This document shows positions 12,360 to 24,346 of a stretch of DNA of 64,000 nt, in pieces. Made by a program: the position numbers and the translations under genes. Origin of the DNA: Macrophomina tecta. Lineage: Eukaryota; Ascomycota; Dothideomycetes; Botryosphaeriales; Botryosphaeriaceae. Location of the stretch: contig JAKSGN010000005.1 in the NCBI GenBank assembly GCA_024180945.1, positions 744,001 through 808,000 of the forward strand, written 5' to 3'. The notes below the pieces were generated by a model that saw only the letters and a list, made by a program, of their open reading frames with translations, had not been told where the DNA came from and made no database searches. Numbering within the stretch: the stretch's first letter is position 1; each line of letters starts with the position of its first letter.

Positions 12360-13150
12360 GATGGTTAGGCGAAGTGCGGCGCAGCGGCGGATCGTTGCAG
12401 AGGCGAAGGTAAGATGCGGAGTCGGGAAGGGCTTCGTGCGAGACTTGATTTCGTCCCCTCAATCGGAGAAAGCGGCAGCGGTGAGAGGAGCGCCTCCTAA
12501 ATGATTACACTTGTGACCGGAATTATCTATTCTGGGCAGGCTGAGCAGGGCGAACGGTCCATGCCCCGCTTGAAGCAGCAAGCACTCGCTCTACAGGATG
12601 GGTTCAGCACTGGGCCTTCTCGTCCATCAACGTGAAATCGTTCTCGTCTGCGGGATGTTATCCTCCGAAGGCCTGTGATTGCGCTCAGCGCCGCTCGCCT
12701 CAGTGCCTGCCAGGTGAAGGTCAAATGGTACCTGGAGGCTCCGGCAATCCCGCGTTTGCGCTGCAGCTGGCTGCTGTACAATTTCTGCCATAAGCTCACG
12801 AAACGGCCAACTGCTAACCATGGCTATGCCATCGTTCATAAAGTCGGTGTTTATAACTGAGATGCCAGGCTTTGGTTCTGTGGGTCGTCCTTCCCACCTT
12901 CCCGATCAGCACGGAATCTTAAGCGCTTCTGAGCTGCTTTTCCTTTCCACTTCCTCTATGCAGGGCCCCGACCACCTCTCCCCCAGCCAATACATGGGGT
13001 TTTGCATTGCTAGAGCAACAAAGCCCTTTCGGCCCACGCCGGTGCATTGATCGTTGTATATCTTGCTCCTACTTTTCACCAAACCCCACCAACATCCTTA
13101 TCTTCCGCCGTGTCTTCCTTCCTTCCCATCATCGACCGCGGCTGTGTCCT
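12360..13150. other. Intergenic, no supported gene
   Basis: About 790 bases between a minus-strand gene and a plus-strand decayed gene. Short frames on both strands lack coherent features. Confidence 0.5.
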
Positions 13151-13154
13151 CGCA

Positions 13155-14432
13155 ATGTCTCCCCCCGACCCTGAAGCGTCTGCGTGAGATCGTAACGGCA
13201 TCTACGCACATTACATCATCGGCTGCCATGAGCTCACCCCTGCGATCGACAACCGCTACAAATCACCACATGCGGACCAGGAAGCCGCTCTCCACACCGA
13301 CATCTTCAGCGCTACGCTGTTGATCTTTAAGCAGATGAGCACTCAGTGTGGCGAGAAGGTATGTATGATCACGGAGTTTACGGGCAAAGGTCTCCCCAAC
13401 AGGCCGCTTCGCGGCATCCTCAGCCTCCAAACGTCCAGTCACATCAGGAACCGGGGCTTCGCTGTCTCTGTGCACCACTCCATTTCTCCCTACGGCCCGA
13501 CCACCCCGCGCTCCCACTCCCGCGACGCCGATAGGACAGACGCCATCGCCTTTCTGTTAGGGGTGGAAATGAATCTCCAGCTGCTCCGCGGGCCCTTCTT
13601 GCTCCACTTGGCCACCTTGCCGCACAGCAGCCACCTCGGCGCCTCGCAGTTCCGCACCCTCACTGCCGTCGAGGCCGCCAACATCTTCAAGGGCTGGCCC
13701 AGCAGCAGAAGTGCCAGAAGGAGCACATGGACATGGGATACGGCGCCCGCACGCACGCTAACTTCTGAAAATTGGCTATATGACGCTCGCCCTACGGCGC
13801 CAACGCCTACTTCTCCCGTGACAAAAGCAAACGGACCGGCGAGTCCTTCCACATCCACCCCAAGTACACCTCCTTCATGTAAGTCAATCCTTCTTCAATG
13901 GCACATAAGCGCAGCAATAACAGGACCCGTAGCAATGACCTCGAAGATCTCACGCGGACCCCGCTGCCCGTCGACATTTTGGGCTTCCCCGCAAACAAGG
14001 CCTACACGGCGCTGCTGGATACATTGCGCGACTGCTTCACCAGGTAGATATTCGCCGAGATGGCGCCGCTTGACAACTTGACGCACATCCTGGCCGTGCC
14101 GTGGGACAGCAATGACGCGTTAAGGGTGGGCGCCGAGGCGATCGACACCTACCGGGCCGAGTGCGGGCTTGAAGATGGGGAATGAGGTGGTGGAGCTCTG
14201 GCGCCGGAAACGGGAGGCTGTCATGCGCGAGTATGGAGAGAACATGGCCTGGATGATGGATGTCTCGACGATGCCTGCCTCGCCGCTGTGGCTTAAATGT
14301 GACGAGGCAATTACTATCGCATTTGTTGAGGATATGGTGGATCATTGGGAGGAGCGGATGAGGGGTGTGCAGAGAAGAGGGCACTGCTTGCTAGTGCTCA
14401 AAGAACATGGGAGTAAAAGGCTGGGCTGGTAG
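13155..14432 (+). pseudogene. Decayed gene, unrecognised family
   Basis: Protein-like segments follow one another on the plus strand but in changing frames. One runs from about 13190 to 13358 (GIYAHYIIGCHELTPAI...). A second lies at about 13440-13700 (LTAVEAANIFKG at its end). A third is at about 13785-13872 (SPYGANAYFSRDKSKRTGE). A fourth, after a plausible GTAAGT intron at about 13873-13917, includes TPLPVDILGFPANKAY. A fifth is the frame ending at 14432. Between them are in-frame stops (TGA after MSPPDPEASA, TAG at 14045-14047) and at least two frameshifts. A GTATGT donor at 13359 may mark a real intron. Some stops might be spliced out, but no single splicing scheme rescues the whole gene. 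No domain is recognised. Confidence 0.5.
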
Positions 14433-15279
14433 AGTCAGAGTTGTGTAGGAATAGATTCTTCGGGCCGTATCTTGATACTACTTTCATTGGAAGCCTCGTA
14501 TTCTGAAAACATGTTTAGAGTTCAGTTTTGTAATCGAAGGCGGGGATGGGGCTATAATCAGCGTCGTGACTTCGCAGTGAAATGCAGTGACGAGTTCTTT
14601 AGGCCATCTTCCATCCATTGTGAACCACTTGTGGCATCGGAATCACAGTGTAAATATCCGCCATGTGGGTGCGTGGAAGAACAGGGGCCGCTCAAAATAT
14701 AGGCTGAGCGTGACTCCATTTTAAGCATTGTATGTACATGTTGTGCGCCTCCCTACCCAAGTTAGCTTAAGCACAACAAATAGCGCGTCATCAGCGGAGC
14801 AGTCGAGGGAAATGGAGTACTGCTCACAAGCTAGGCTTTCCACTGTGTCTATGTTGGAAGCCAAACCTGCTTGCAACACTGAAGCGCAAGAGGCCATGGC
14901 GGCGGCGGCCGAGCACCTCGACACAGATGCCTCTCGAGCCAGGAGCAACAGTGTCGTCGCTTGACACGTCCCGAAAGCCTTGCTATGCATGTGCTGAGAG
15001 TGACGCTGTCCTGCTGGCGGGACAAGGGGAAGACACAAAGCGCCGCAAAGATATTCTCCCTTGAGCACCTGTGCACGACTAGCGTCTCAACGAGAAAGAA
15101 TGAGATGTGTCCCGCAAGGGGGGAGTCCAGACGTTACCCCTGCTAGCCGGGGGAAATGACAACAGTTCCATCACGGCCTTAGACCTAAGAGATTATGAAG
15201 AAGGAAAAGAAATGCTCGGCCAATTGTTGAAAGCTCATTTGTAAGCGAGAGCACGGCGCTGATCGCCTGCAGGGCACGT
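14433..15279. other. Intergenic, no supported gene
   Basis: About 850 bases. A 115-codon minus-strand frame (14721-15068) and a plus-strand frame over the same bases both have mixed composition, and neither can be preferred. Confidence 0.45.
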
Positions 15280-15658
15280 GCGTGGTCTGTCGGCTGTCTG
15301 AGAGCGCGCCGTCTGTGCGCAGGAGCAGGGGACGCAGCAGAGGCTTGGTTGCAATACCTAGAGGAAGTGTCGATGTTGGCTCGAGCTTCTCACACGCGAG
15401 AGCTTGGAACTCCATGTCCATATCGTATCTCACGCCACCGTCGAGGGAATCATTGCAAGCTGGGTCAAGAAAGATTCTGTGAGAGCAAGTCTGTCAAAGA
15501 ACCGGTCGTTGATGGAGCACGACGCGTACGAAGATAGGATGCTGTCCATCATGAGAATCGCCTCTCAGGTCGATGAGAAGCGCCGGGAGGTTCTCCCAGT
15601 CTCCGGCAGTGTAATTTGCGTGAGTAGTTGTTTTAATTTGCGGGAGTCAAGCGCATAA
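15280..15658 (+). pseudogene. Possible coding relic with one frameshift
   Basis: Two protein-like plus-strand stretches in different frames abut near 15400. The first ends with LQYLEEVSMLARASHTREL. The second begins LELHVHIVSHATVEG, continues with IIASWVKKDSV and has a charged helix ending DEKRREVL. A single frameshift would join them. There is no ATG at a sensible place and no domain match. It could be the end of a decayed small gene. Confidence 0.3.
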
Positions 15659-16665
15659 TTCCAGTCAAACAGTTGACCGTCGATGTGGTTTGGCGAAAGG
15701 TCGCTTGTGCTGTCCATGGCGGATGCTCAGCGGGTGAGGTGCTGTGAAGAGAGGCTGCCGCCGGCGACGACGGATACAAGTCATCCATGGGTCTTTCGGT
15801 CCATGCATTGACCAACGTGAGAGGCGCTAAACCCATCGCGGCACCGGGAATTAAGTGAGCGCAACGGGGACCTGCTTTCACCGAACGTGATTAACACCAA
15901 TTGCTGGCATAGCACCATCGAGCGCCAATCCGGATGGAGCTTTTGTGTTGTGATTAGTACTTCAGAATTGGGAAGCCAGAGATTGGGAGAATCGCAAGAG
16001 CTGAACCTGCTCCAATGCATACATATAGTAGAATTAAAGACGACAGGGATAATCTAAAAATAGGCCCGGAAGCGGGCGGGCTCTACCCATCGCAACAAAC
16101 GATCCGCAATGCTCCAAAATACGTCCTCACGTCTCGAAACAAGAGACGCTTGCTGTCCCGGAGCCACGCGTCTGCGATTGTTGCGATTGTTGCCCAAGAC
16201 CGCTGCTTGGCAGGGCATATCTGGCTTCAGCTGCGACAGGACACTGTTCAGGACGTAAGGAATCGGTAAGAGGACGTGAAACGCCCACGCCTCGACTGGA
16301 AAAACGCAATTCCATCCGCTTGGAAAATCAATATTCGATACTGTTCGGTTCCTCGCTCGACGGCACGCCTGCCGCCTTACTGCAAGGGGCAATCGATGTG
16401 CGGCAGCGAGCGAATGAAAGTGACAGCAGCATTGGGAGACGCACATGCTTATGCCTGTGGCGGAAATTTCCAGGCCGCCCTGACTCGCGCCGTTTGATGA
16501 TTTGGCGCGGCAAGGTTTAATTATGGGTCTGGCACGCACCTTAAACAGCCGCCTTGCCCCTTTTCCCCGCACCGCCGAAGCATAACAACGTGATTCTCGC
16601 CGGATTACAGCGGGGGACAAGCCAGTTCGTCCTCTCTACCGCCTCTCCTTACTGCGGGAGGGGCC
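15659..16665. other. Intergenic, no supported gene
   Basis: About 1 kb upstream of the transcription-factor gene, presumably including its promoter. A 188-codon minus-strand frame (16054-16620) has no coherent pattern and was not accepted. Confidence 0.45.
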
Positions 16666-18292
16666 ATGATCTCGCGCGACATCCAGTCACCTCCCTCCGC
16701 CTACCGTATAGCCCGCCGCCAAGAGGTCAAGCCCTCCGACATGGGCGCTCAGCAGTCCCTCATCCACTACGGCCCGCCCGTTCCCGACGTCCCCGAAGAA
16801 GCTTGGGGGCGGTCGGTGCGGCCCCCGGTTCCCCGCGCCAAAGAGAACTCCGCGACCCCAAGCCTCGTGTACAGCCGGCGCAAGAGCCGGCGCGAGCGTC
16901 GTTCCACCCCAGATGCACCCTCGCGCAGCGGCTCGCGCCGTCGGCGAGCCTCCGAGCCAGATTCGAAGCAAGACAGCGCCGCGCGACCGAAGCTCCGTCA
17001 AACCGCGCTGGTCCGCAGGCATTCGCTCGCCGACCTCTCCCACCGAGGGCTTTCGCAATCGTCAGATGTTCTGCGCATTCCCGGTGCCACGTTGCTGTTC
17101 GATGCCTTCCTAGACTCGACCGTATTCCAGGTCTTGCCTGGGGACGCGGGGGTCGCGGCCCTCGCGCCGGTCGTGCTGAACGATGATATGGCCATGCATG
17201 CGTTGCTTGCCCTGAGCGGGTCATATTTGCAAGGCGCGGTCCCGGGCGTGGATATACGAGGGCGGTATCATTACGGACGGGCCCTGCATGCGCTTCGTGA
17301 CCGGGTCACGCACTGCGTGGAAGCAAAGAGTATGGAAACGGACAAGCCCGCGATGCTGCTCACCGTCTTGCTTCTTTGCAATTTCGAGGTAAGCTTTGTC
17401 TCTGGCTCTAGCGTCGCTCCTGCTAACGCCCGTCCAGTTGAACTGCGGCGATCCGCACAAGGCTTCCGCCGTCCACCTGAACGCTGCCCGACAAATGATC
17501 AGGAACTGCAAAGAGGGAGACGGCCGTAAGCACGGCTGGACACTGTTATCGTTTGCCATGGAATACTTCGGGTTCACGTCTATCTCTGCAGCTGTCATTG
17601 AAGCAAGTAAGCATGTGCCGGAGGTTTCTGTGGATAGCCGAACCATACTACCAACCCTGCACTCCCTCGAGGAACTACGAGCTCGTTTCGGTTTCGACTT
17701 TGGCCTCTCTTTCCCCGTGCTCGCCGAGGTACCCCGAGCAATCAAAGTCACCGTGGAAGAGGGCAAGAGCATATATACGGGGCCTGTGGTGCAAGTCAGT
17801 GATGGCGTAAAAGTGAAAACTGAAGATTGCGATGACGTGCTCGAGCAGAAACGTCCTAGGGTGAAAACGCCCACTGCTCCTCCAATGGTGGTCGCCAGCG
17901 AGGTCCTTCGATTGACTATCCTTTTGTTCCTGAATATTATCGACCACGGCTCGCAGCCTCTCGACCAGAATCTCTTGAACAAGATAGACCCGTACGTGGA
18001 CGAGTTCTACCAGGTCATCGACGGGATTGAGCTGAACGGCGTCATCACTGCCCCATTAATGTGGTCCTGCGTGCTGTTCGGTTCCTGCACCCACAGGCAG
18101 GAGCAGCGGGATTTGCTCAGAGCCATGATTCAACAGTCCAGTTTCAAGCCAGCCTTCATCAGGACAGTAGTCAAAGTACTGGAGCATATTTGGTCCGGCG
18201 AGGACAATCATGCTTTTGGTCCATTTGGCATCAAGCGTGTTTTAGCCCTGCGCAACATGAACGTCGAGCTAAGAGCCATCCGGGCGGGCTGA
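16666..18292 (+). CDS. Fungal transcription-factor-domain protein, two exons
   Basis: Exon 1 is 16666-17388, the intron 17389-17437 (49 bases, GTAAGC donor, TGCTAACG branch, CGTCCAG acceptor, phase 0) and exon 2 17438-18292, giving 525 residues. The first 130 residues are Arg/Ser/Pro-rich and disordered (SRRKSRRERRS). From about 140 the protein resembles the fungal-specific transcription factor domain: DDMAMHALLALSGSYL, then MLLTVLLLCNFE, then helical blocks to the C-terminus. No Zn2Cys6 cluster is present, so it may lack a DNA-binding domain of its own or have lost it. The ATG at 16741 (MGAQQS) is an alternative start. A regulator of transcription in the nucleus is the family expectation; the target is unknown. 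Confidence 0.7.
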
Positions 18293-18481
18293 ATGCTCCC
18301 AGCGTGTTGCTTGCAACATACGTGGCCGCTCGTAACGGATATTATAGTACGTCGACGCGCGACGCATTGTCAACCCTCACCATCACCAACATTCAAATCA
18401 CTGTCTCCGACTTCGCCGCCGCCCATCGCTTCCACCGCTTCCAAGAACCTCTTTTTATGCATCGCTTCCACTATTGCCGCC

Positions 18482-18943
18482 ATGTCAGACTCCGACGAGA
18501 AGGTCAAGATGGCAGAGACCTCTCGCGAGATCTTTGAGAGGAAGAAGGCCTGGCTCGCCGCCAAGGAGGAAAGTTACATAATTTGCCTTCGCAGCAACCA
18601 GCTCTAGTGGGAGATAGAGTGGCACGCCCCACACCTGGCGCTTGAGCACATCGAGAAGCTCGGAGAGAAGATCGAGCGGGCATAGAACGAGGCAGGGCGT
18701 CTCCGGTGCTTCTGCTGTAAGGTAATCAACAAGGCCACGGTGAATCACCTGCATTGGTACCACAATGGGCTAAATTGGAACCGATGGTCGAAGTGGGAGC
18801 CGCGCCACCCCTCGGCAAGCGAAACTTACCACGGCTGGGAGTGTGATGCCGCCAAGAAGGACCTAGAGGTCGGTTTACCGGTAAGTGACAAGCTCGAACG
18901 TATTTGGAGTTCAAGCTGCTCACTCATGAATTTTAAAGAGTGA
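18482..18943 (+). pseudogene. Small gene with two in-frame TAG codons
   Basis: From the ATG at 18482 one frame reads as a coherent charged protein to 18943 but is interrupted by TAG at 18605-18607 and at 18683-18685. Text on both sides of each stop is strongly protein-like: ERKKAWLAAKEESY before the first, WEIEWHAPHLALEHIEKLG between them, NEAGRLRCFCCKV after the second. The later part has Cys, His and Trp (HLHWYHNG, WECDAA) spaced like a small zinc-binding fold. Each stop is one C to T change from CAG. A GTAAGT at about 18881 could start an intron. No homologue is recognised. A tightly packed splice rescue of both stops is not visible. Confidence 0.55.
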
Positions 18944-19250
18944 ATCCGCCGCCGTGGGTTCCATCACCATCATCAGACGGCATTGCAGTCCAGTGCTAGA
19001 TGTCGTGATTGTCCAAGACATCAGTCCCTAGCGCACTGTCCTCCGAGTTCAGCACATTGCTCCTGAATTCAGCATCTTCATCATTAAATTTCCTCGATAC
19101 TGGCGGCTTTCATTTCCTTTCAACACCTTTCCTCATCCATCAGTCCGGGCTCTGGACATTCCGAACTCAGCAAAACATCGCGTTACGGCAAATACATCAG
19201 CGAAAGAGTGATTAGGTAGAGGTGTTACTAGCTTAGAATGGATTTTTCTA

Positions 19251-19286
<36 letters not shown>
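19251..19286. repeat. CAT trinucleotide microsatellite, 12 units
   Basis: Twelve perfect CAT units, 36 bases, between the decayed gene and the disordered-protein gene. It reads as a Met run on the minus strand, but that frame has no other coding sign. Confidence 0.95.
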
Positions 19287-19287
<1 letters not shown>

Positions 19288-19513
19288 GTTATCATCACAC
19301 TGAGCAATGAAAATACCATGAAAGACATGCCTTCGGACATGTCATTCCCGCTCGCCCAGAAGTCGTCAGGTGGTAGAGTGATGATGGATTTTTGGTCATT
19401 TGCCCCCGCCGCACTGATGCAAAATAGCATTTCAACACAGAAGCCCCAGGTATCACCCAGTCGAGGAGTCCAAACGCCCAGGAATCTTTAAATTTCCTTC
19501 CCAGCCCACCGCT

Positions 19514-20455
19514 TCACTCCTCCAGCGGCACGTCCGGCAGTTCCTTGTCCCTCCACCCCAACGGCCAAACATCCTCCTTCCCCTCTTCTCCCTCTCCCTC
19601 TGCCTCCCCCTCCCCATCCACCGGCTCAAATGGGCGCAAGTCGCCCTCCTGCAACATCGACCACCCGCACTCCAGCGACCGCGACAGTGCCACGCCCACC
19701 GGCCCATGCAGATGGAGTGGCAGGCCGCTCGTGCGCTTAGGCCGGTTCGGAGCCGCGGGGTGGGGCAGGGGGCGAGAGAAGTTCGTGCTGGTGACACGGC
19801 TGCCAGTGGGTGGGTCTCCACTAGCACCGCCAACCGGCGCCGTGGTGTTGCGATGGTGGTGGTGGTGTTGGTGGTGGTGGTCGTCGTCGTTGCGGTTGCT
19901 GCCGGGGCGGTTGCGCGGAATGTAGACGTCCGCTGCAAGGATTGAGGCGAGCACCAATGTGGCGCGAGGGGGCGCGGGGAAGGACGTCATGGGCTCCAGC
20001 ATGGTCAAGTCGCGGCGGCAGCGGGTGCGGGTGATGGGGCTGCCCGAGGGTTGCACAGACGGTTGTGGTGTCGGCGGGAGGGTTTGAGGAGAGATTGCGG
20101 GGCCGCTCCGGTGCAGCGGTCGTGAGACGGGGGCGGAAGAGGAGCGCGTGGCGGCGGGCGGCGGCGGGAGGGGGGCTTGTAGGTTGACGGTCGAGGCGTT
20201 GAAGAGGCGGAGCTTCCTCAGGCCGGAGGGGCGAGAGGGAGGGGGCGGCAGGGGAAATGAACTCGATTGCGAGGGGCCCATTTTGATCGGGGAGTGCTTG
20301 TTTGGGCCCGCTTGGGCGAGGCTGGCGGGGCGGTGATGTTGGCGAGCGGCCGAGGAGCGTTGTGGTATGAATTTAAGGCGCATGAGAGGCGCCGGAAAAG
20401 ACTTGCGGGGTAGGGAGATCTTCGACTCGCGAGGAGATAATGAGTGGGAGGGCAT
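19514..20455 (-). CDS. Hypothetical disordered Pro/Ser/His-rich protein
   Basis: The frame is open from 20578, but the first good ATG is 20455 (MPSHSLSPRES), giving 313 residues. Later ATGs are possible. The N-terminal half is Pro/Ser/Arg-rich (PLPPPPAATRSSSAP). A mid-region has a short hydrophobic patch (ATLVLASILAADVYIP) followed by a His/Asp run with five consecutive His. The end is acidic (GEGEAEGEGEEGKEDV) and finishes LPDVPLEE. No domain is recognised. The long open frame could be helped by GC-rich composition, but the ordered charge blocks and the clean end favour a real gene. The antisense frame 19545-19925 is a shadow. Confidence 0.5.
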   Translation of the reverse strand: MPSHSLSPRESKISLPRKSFPAPLMRLKFIPQRSSAARQHHRPASLAQAGPNKHSPIKMGPSQSSSFPLPPPPSRPSGLRKLRLFNASTVNLQAPLPPPPAATRSSSAPVSRPLHRSGPAISPQTLPPTPQPSVQPSGSPITRTRCRRDLTMLEPMTSFPAPPRATLVLASILAADVYIPRNRPGSNRNDDDHHHQHHHHHRNTTAPVGGASGDPPTGSRVTSTNFSRPLPHPAAPNRPKRTSGLPLHLHGPVGVALSRSLECGWSMLQEGDLRPFEPVDGEGEAEGEGEEGKEDVWPLGWRDKELPDVPLEE

Positions 20456-20579
20456 GGTGGGCGGATGTCCGGAGGTAAGCAGAGCTGAGGAGAAGGATCG
20501 TGAAGCGAGTTCCCGCACGCCCGCCACAGTCGTCACTTGAGAACCACCAGGTGGCCCAGAGCATTTGTTATAGATCAAT

Positions 20580-21697
20580 ATGAGATTTACCCGTCCAGGT
20601 TACACTTTTTGAGTCCTTCGTTTCACGCCCATGGAGGGAAATTTCGGCATGAAATAACTCTCCTGAACTGAGCAGACACCTTTCTTGCAGTCCTCCTACC
20701 TGGAAATGTGCTTGCTATTCGGCCATCCGATACTTCGGCTACTACATGTGTGCATGCCTGGCTTTAACCCGACGCTTTAGTGATAGCCTCTCTGGACATT
20801 GAATTACAGATTTATTCGATTTGTTTTCTTTCGCGCAGATCTCGTCCAGACACCGCGTGAAACAGCATTTATATAACCCATACGAGACTGCGCTTAACGA
20901 TTTGAATATGCAGGATGGCTATGAATCCGTTATGTGAATGAGATTTTTACCCTTCTTCCAATAGTGTAGTGGCGTTGCTTTCTTTCTGCAGCCAAGTGCT
21001 CTAAGTGGGAATGCCGCATATTCCAACTGAGGAGCAATGTTAGGCACGTCTCTTAAGAAGTTACACTGCTAATATCTCCATATACAAGGCTGTACGCGGG
21101 AACTTGATGTAGCAGAAGCACTCTCACAACCCCATCGCTTACCTAATTGGACGGTCCGTCGCATACAATATGCTCATGCTGTTTAAGTGCATGGTGCCGC
21201 AAGGGGAGCTCTTGTTGCGGTTCTCCTTCGCATATCAGCCCTAATGCAATCACAAGTCTATGCGTCAGAGCTCTCTGTGGGTCAGCGCGGCTGCCCTCGT
21301 CAGTATTTGTAGAGCATGTGACTGTCGATTCATCCCCGCTCATGCCTGCTGGGAATGATGGTACCCGATCACGGCGCTCTCTGGCAGGGTCACCACGCGA
21401 TCGGGTGGCTAACGGAGCATCCGGTCGGCGGTCGACAGCGCAGTCACAGCGAAGGCCTTCCACAGGAACAGCGAAATGGGGGGAAAATCTAGAGGAGGGT
21501 CCAGGGCTACAATCTCCACAGGCTCAACTGTGTCAGTGGTTGGATGATTGGGCCGGCCGCCCACCTGCATCATGGCACTGCCGCCTTGTGTAGGATGCAC
21601 CGAAATCCCCGCCCGCCATACACGCACATGCACCTATTTGGGATGTACCGGCTCAGAGAGTGTTCGAAGTGAGCTTTTCCACTTGTTTTCAAGCATA
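20580..21697. other. Intergenic, no supported gene
   Basis: About 1.1 kb of mixed composition. The plus-strand frame 21147-21593 (148 codons) and its antisense have no recognisable pattern. Confidence 0.45.
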
Positions 21698-22624
21698 TCA
21701 AAGTCTTATGCAGAGCTCCCTATCCTTCAACGGATAGTACCCATACAACCAGAAGCGGGAGGAAATGCACTTATTATTGCGAGTAAGCCACATAATGGTG
21801 CAATCAGTGCACACGCTGCACCTGTACAACGGCTGGACACAGCGCATCTTGTAGCCATCTGCGAATACCTCTCGACAATATGGGCACATCTTGTCCAGCA
21901 TTCTGGGGCTGAACGTCCAGTGCGGGTTCGGCGTTTGGTTCAGCGAAAGGCCGCTCCGCAAGGGTTACCAACCGACAAGAGTGCTCGAGGAAAGAAGTCC
22001 AGTTGAGTATGACGGGCCCATGTTGGACGAGAGTTCCGACGGCTGTCTTGGTAGGCCTTGACAAAGGTGTTCGCCTCGCATTCGTTGCGTGCGATGCGGA
22101 GTTACTGGTAGAGCTGCCAACTAATCAGAGCCATGATGTTGATCTCGTTCAGCTCGTTGACATATTCGAATGCCTGGCGGCGCATGCGGACGGCGTTGGT
22201 AGGGCGTCAGTACCAGTGCAGTCTGTTTCGTCCATTCGTGCTCAATTGCGAAGTAGCAGTGGGGGTTGCGGCATGCGGCGCGGACAGGGTCTAGCAAGGC
22301 TCTGTTTGGTGGGAAGCGGGTGGCAATGAGAGCATCTGACTTCTTGGATCTATTACAGATCAGTCCCCCGGCCTACTCCTCCTTCGTTGCCTCTGCCCAC
22401 TTATCTGGTTCTTCAGGAGGCCAGTCCTCGAATTCACCTTGATTCTTGGGATGGACCTGTAGGGACGTCAAAGGCGACAGCCTAGCTCCACGGCGGCGAG
22501 CCAACGGTGTACGGGTTGTTGCTAGCTTGGAGTAGCGCGCAAACGGATCAAAGACAACATTGTCAGGGGCCGAATGGGCGGCTGCTCCTGCATCCTGGAC
22601 CTTCATCTTGTGTGCGGCGTCCAT
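21698..22624 (-). pseudogene. Decayed gene with Cys-rich C-terminal part
   Basis: The ATG at 22624 opens 83 clean codons to a TAG at 22375-22373. The same frame then stays protein-like for about 60 more codons (RNPHCYFAIEHEWTKQT). Further on, a second frame carries MRRQAFEYVNELNEINIMAL and a TAA at 22104-22102. A third frame ends with CPYCREVF and YRCSVCTDC, spaced like a zinc ribbon, closing at 21698. At least two frameshifts and two nonsense codons therefore interrupt one ancestral reading frame. The 83-residue piece could alternatively be a complete small gene. Both stops are one C to T change from a Gln codon. Confidence 0.45.
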
Positions 22625-22833
22625 TGTCAGTGTTGGCAGGGCCTTCGTGTGTGTGTGTGGTCAGAGCGAGCCAGCAGTGTATCTCGTTGCGGTGGCGCTT
22701 AATGGCGACCGTGATTCAGGTGTTTAAATTTTGACTGTAGAGCCTGGTGACTAGTGCTGGAGTTTTGGACTATTGAAGGCACCGAAAGCGCTCATGCACA
22801 GCGCATGGGACGCAGCTGGCAACTGTTCGGGAT

Positions 22834-23110
22834 CTATAGCTCCCATTGACCCTGGAGCTCTTGGTCAGCAGCCACTTGCAGCAATGGTACATAAGTCAGA
22901 GCAAAGGCCAACTCACCCTGCGGGTTCAGATTGCTGGCGAAGGATATGGACTGCCCAAACACGTCCTCGGCGATGGAAAGGTGTTTCTTAAGCCTAACAG
23001 GAAGAATTTCAGCAACATGGTGCGAAAGCCGCAGCTAAAGGACGAAGCGGACGCGATACCTCTGCTGGACGTCGTGACAGTTCGCGGGTTTCTAGCGAAG
23101 CGGCCAAGCA
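22834..23110 (-). pseudogene. Possible coding relic, minus strand
   Basis: A minus-strand stretch reads RYRVRFVL, a TAG, LRLSHHVAEILPVRLKKHL, and a further block including AEDVFGQSISFASNL and ALTYVPLLQVAAD before a stop at 22834. It has alternating hydrophobic and charged residues like a folded protein, but no start codon and an internal stop. The 177-codon plus-strand frame over the same bases is probably its shadow. Confidence 0.25.
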
Positions 23111-23119
23111 GGACCCAGG

Positions 23120-24346
23120 CTGTTTTGCCTGCTGCCTATGTCTTTTCCATTGCAAGAGAGGCTGTGTGCGTGGAACGGTATGCTGTGGCACGCGCAATAG
23201 GCGAGTCACCGTGTTGGGGTCAGGCCGGGGGTCGGTGGTCACTGCAGAGCGCAGGACGGCGGTCGGTACGTGAGAAATGGGGGAGGGTTAGAGCTGCGGT
23301 CATCATCGCGGAAGAAGTAGCAGGCGGCGAGGCAGAGAGCGTTCGACAGTGCCAGGGCCCACGGCCGCAGAGGCGCTAGTCCGTAGCTCTGGAGGGGACG
23401 CTGATCCACACCTGAAATCACACAGGCCAGACCGCAATTCACGAAATGGCTCGCGCCATGCATGAGGACATCAGGGGATTCATTATAGCATCTCACTGTC
23501 TGCTTCCATTCTGAGAACAAAGCGAAGTGCCTTCATGTCAACCAGGTGCAGGCCAGCCGAACCCGGCGATGCTCACACGTCCGAGGATATGCATGAGGCT
23601 GCAGACAGACGAAACATGCCGGAGAGAGACCCGTGGTTTTTGGAGGAGCACTATGAAGCGGTTGTTCCATGCACCGATGCCATAAGTTCTCAGCCTTAAG
23701 ACAGATTAGATGCCACCGATTTACCTTTGTTGGCAAATGGATTGCGGGACACCGGGACGGGGAAGGCATCTGGGCTGCTGGCCAGTATACGGAACTGGGT
23801 GTTCAAAGATTGTGCCGGTGCATTAGTTAATAACGCCTAGCATACGAGTTTGATGGCTGAAGGCCAGGGCTCACGTTGAAGGTGTGGTGATCACATGCTC
23901 TTATGACCCTGGATATGCACGACGCTTAACGACTTACCGATGCTTTTCAAGCGGCAACACGGGGAACGTCATTCATGAGCACTCGAGCGCTGCATTGCTC
24001 TGCCAGCGCTGGCGCAGCGCATGGAGAGAGCGCATTACCTGGGTTGCCGAAGACGACGGCCAATGCCCCACAAAAGGACCACGCTGCTGCGGCAGGTGTA
24101 CTGGGTCCATACCCCCTCAGCCGTTTCCCGCGCTTACGCCAGTGGCTTTCCCAGTGCTTGCGCGAAGAGCTGCTTCTGCAACGGCTTGCCGCTTCTGCGG
24201 AAGTCTCAAATCCGGGTCAGGCTTTGTGCTCTGTCCATTTCATCTCCCGCCATCCTCAACACCCTCTTCACTCTCACTTCGTCTCACTCAAGGTCTTTCA
24301 TTCGTGCAGTCACCTTTCCACAAGCCGTTCTTTCTCTCGCTGAACC
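23120..24346. other. Intergenic, little support for genes
   Basis: About 1.2 kb. A 78-codon minus-strand frame (23533-23769) starts with ATG and has CFVCLQ and CEHRR near its end, like a tiny zinc finger, but nothing else supports it. The last 300 bases are pyrimidine-rich and probably hold the promoter and leader of the next gene. Confidence 0.4.

Noticed and set aside
19251..19286. CAT repeat considered as a CRISPR-like array
   Set aside because: Simple trinucleotide repeat without spacers.
22846..23379. 177-codon plus-strand frame
   Set aside because: The antisense strand reads more like a protein; no domain on either.
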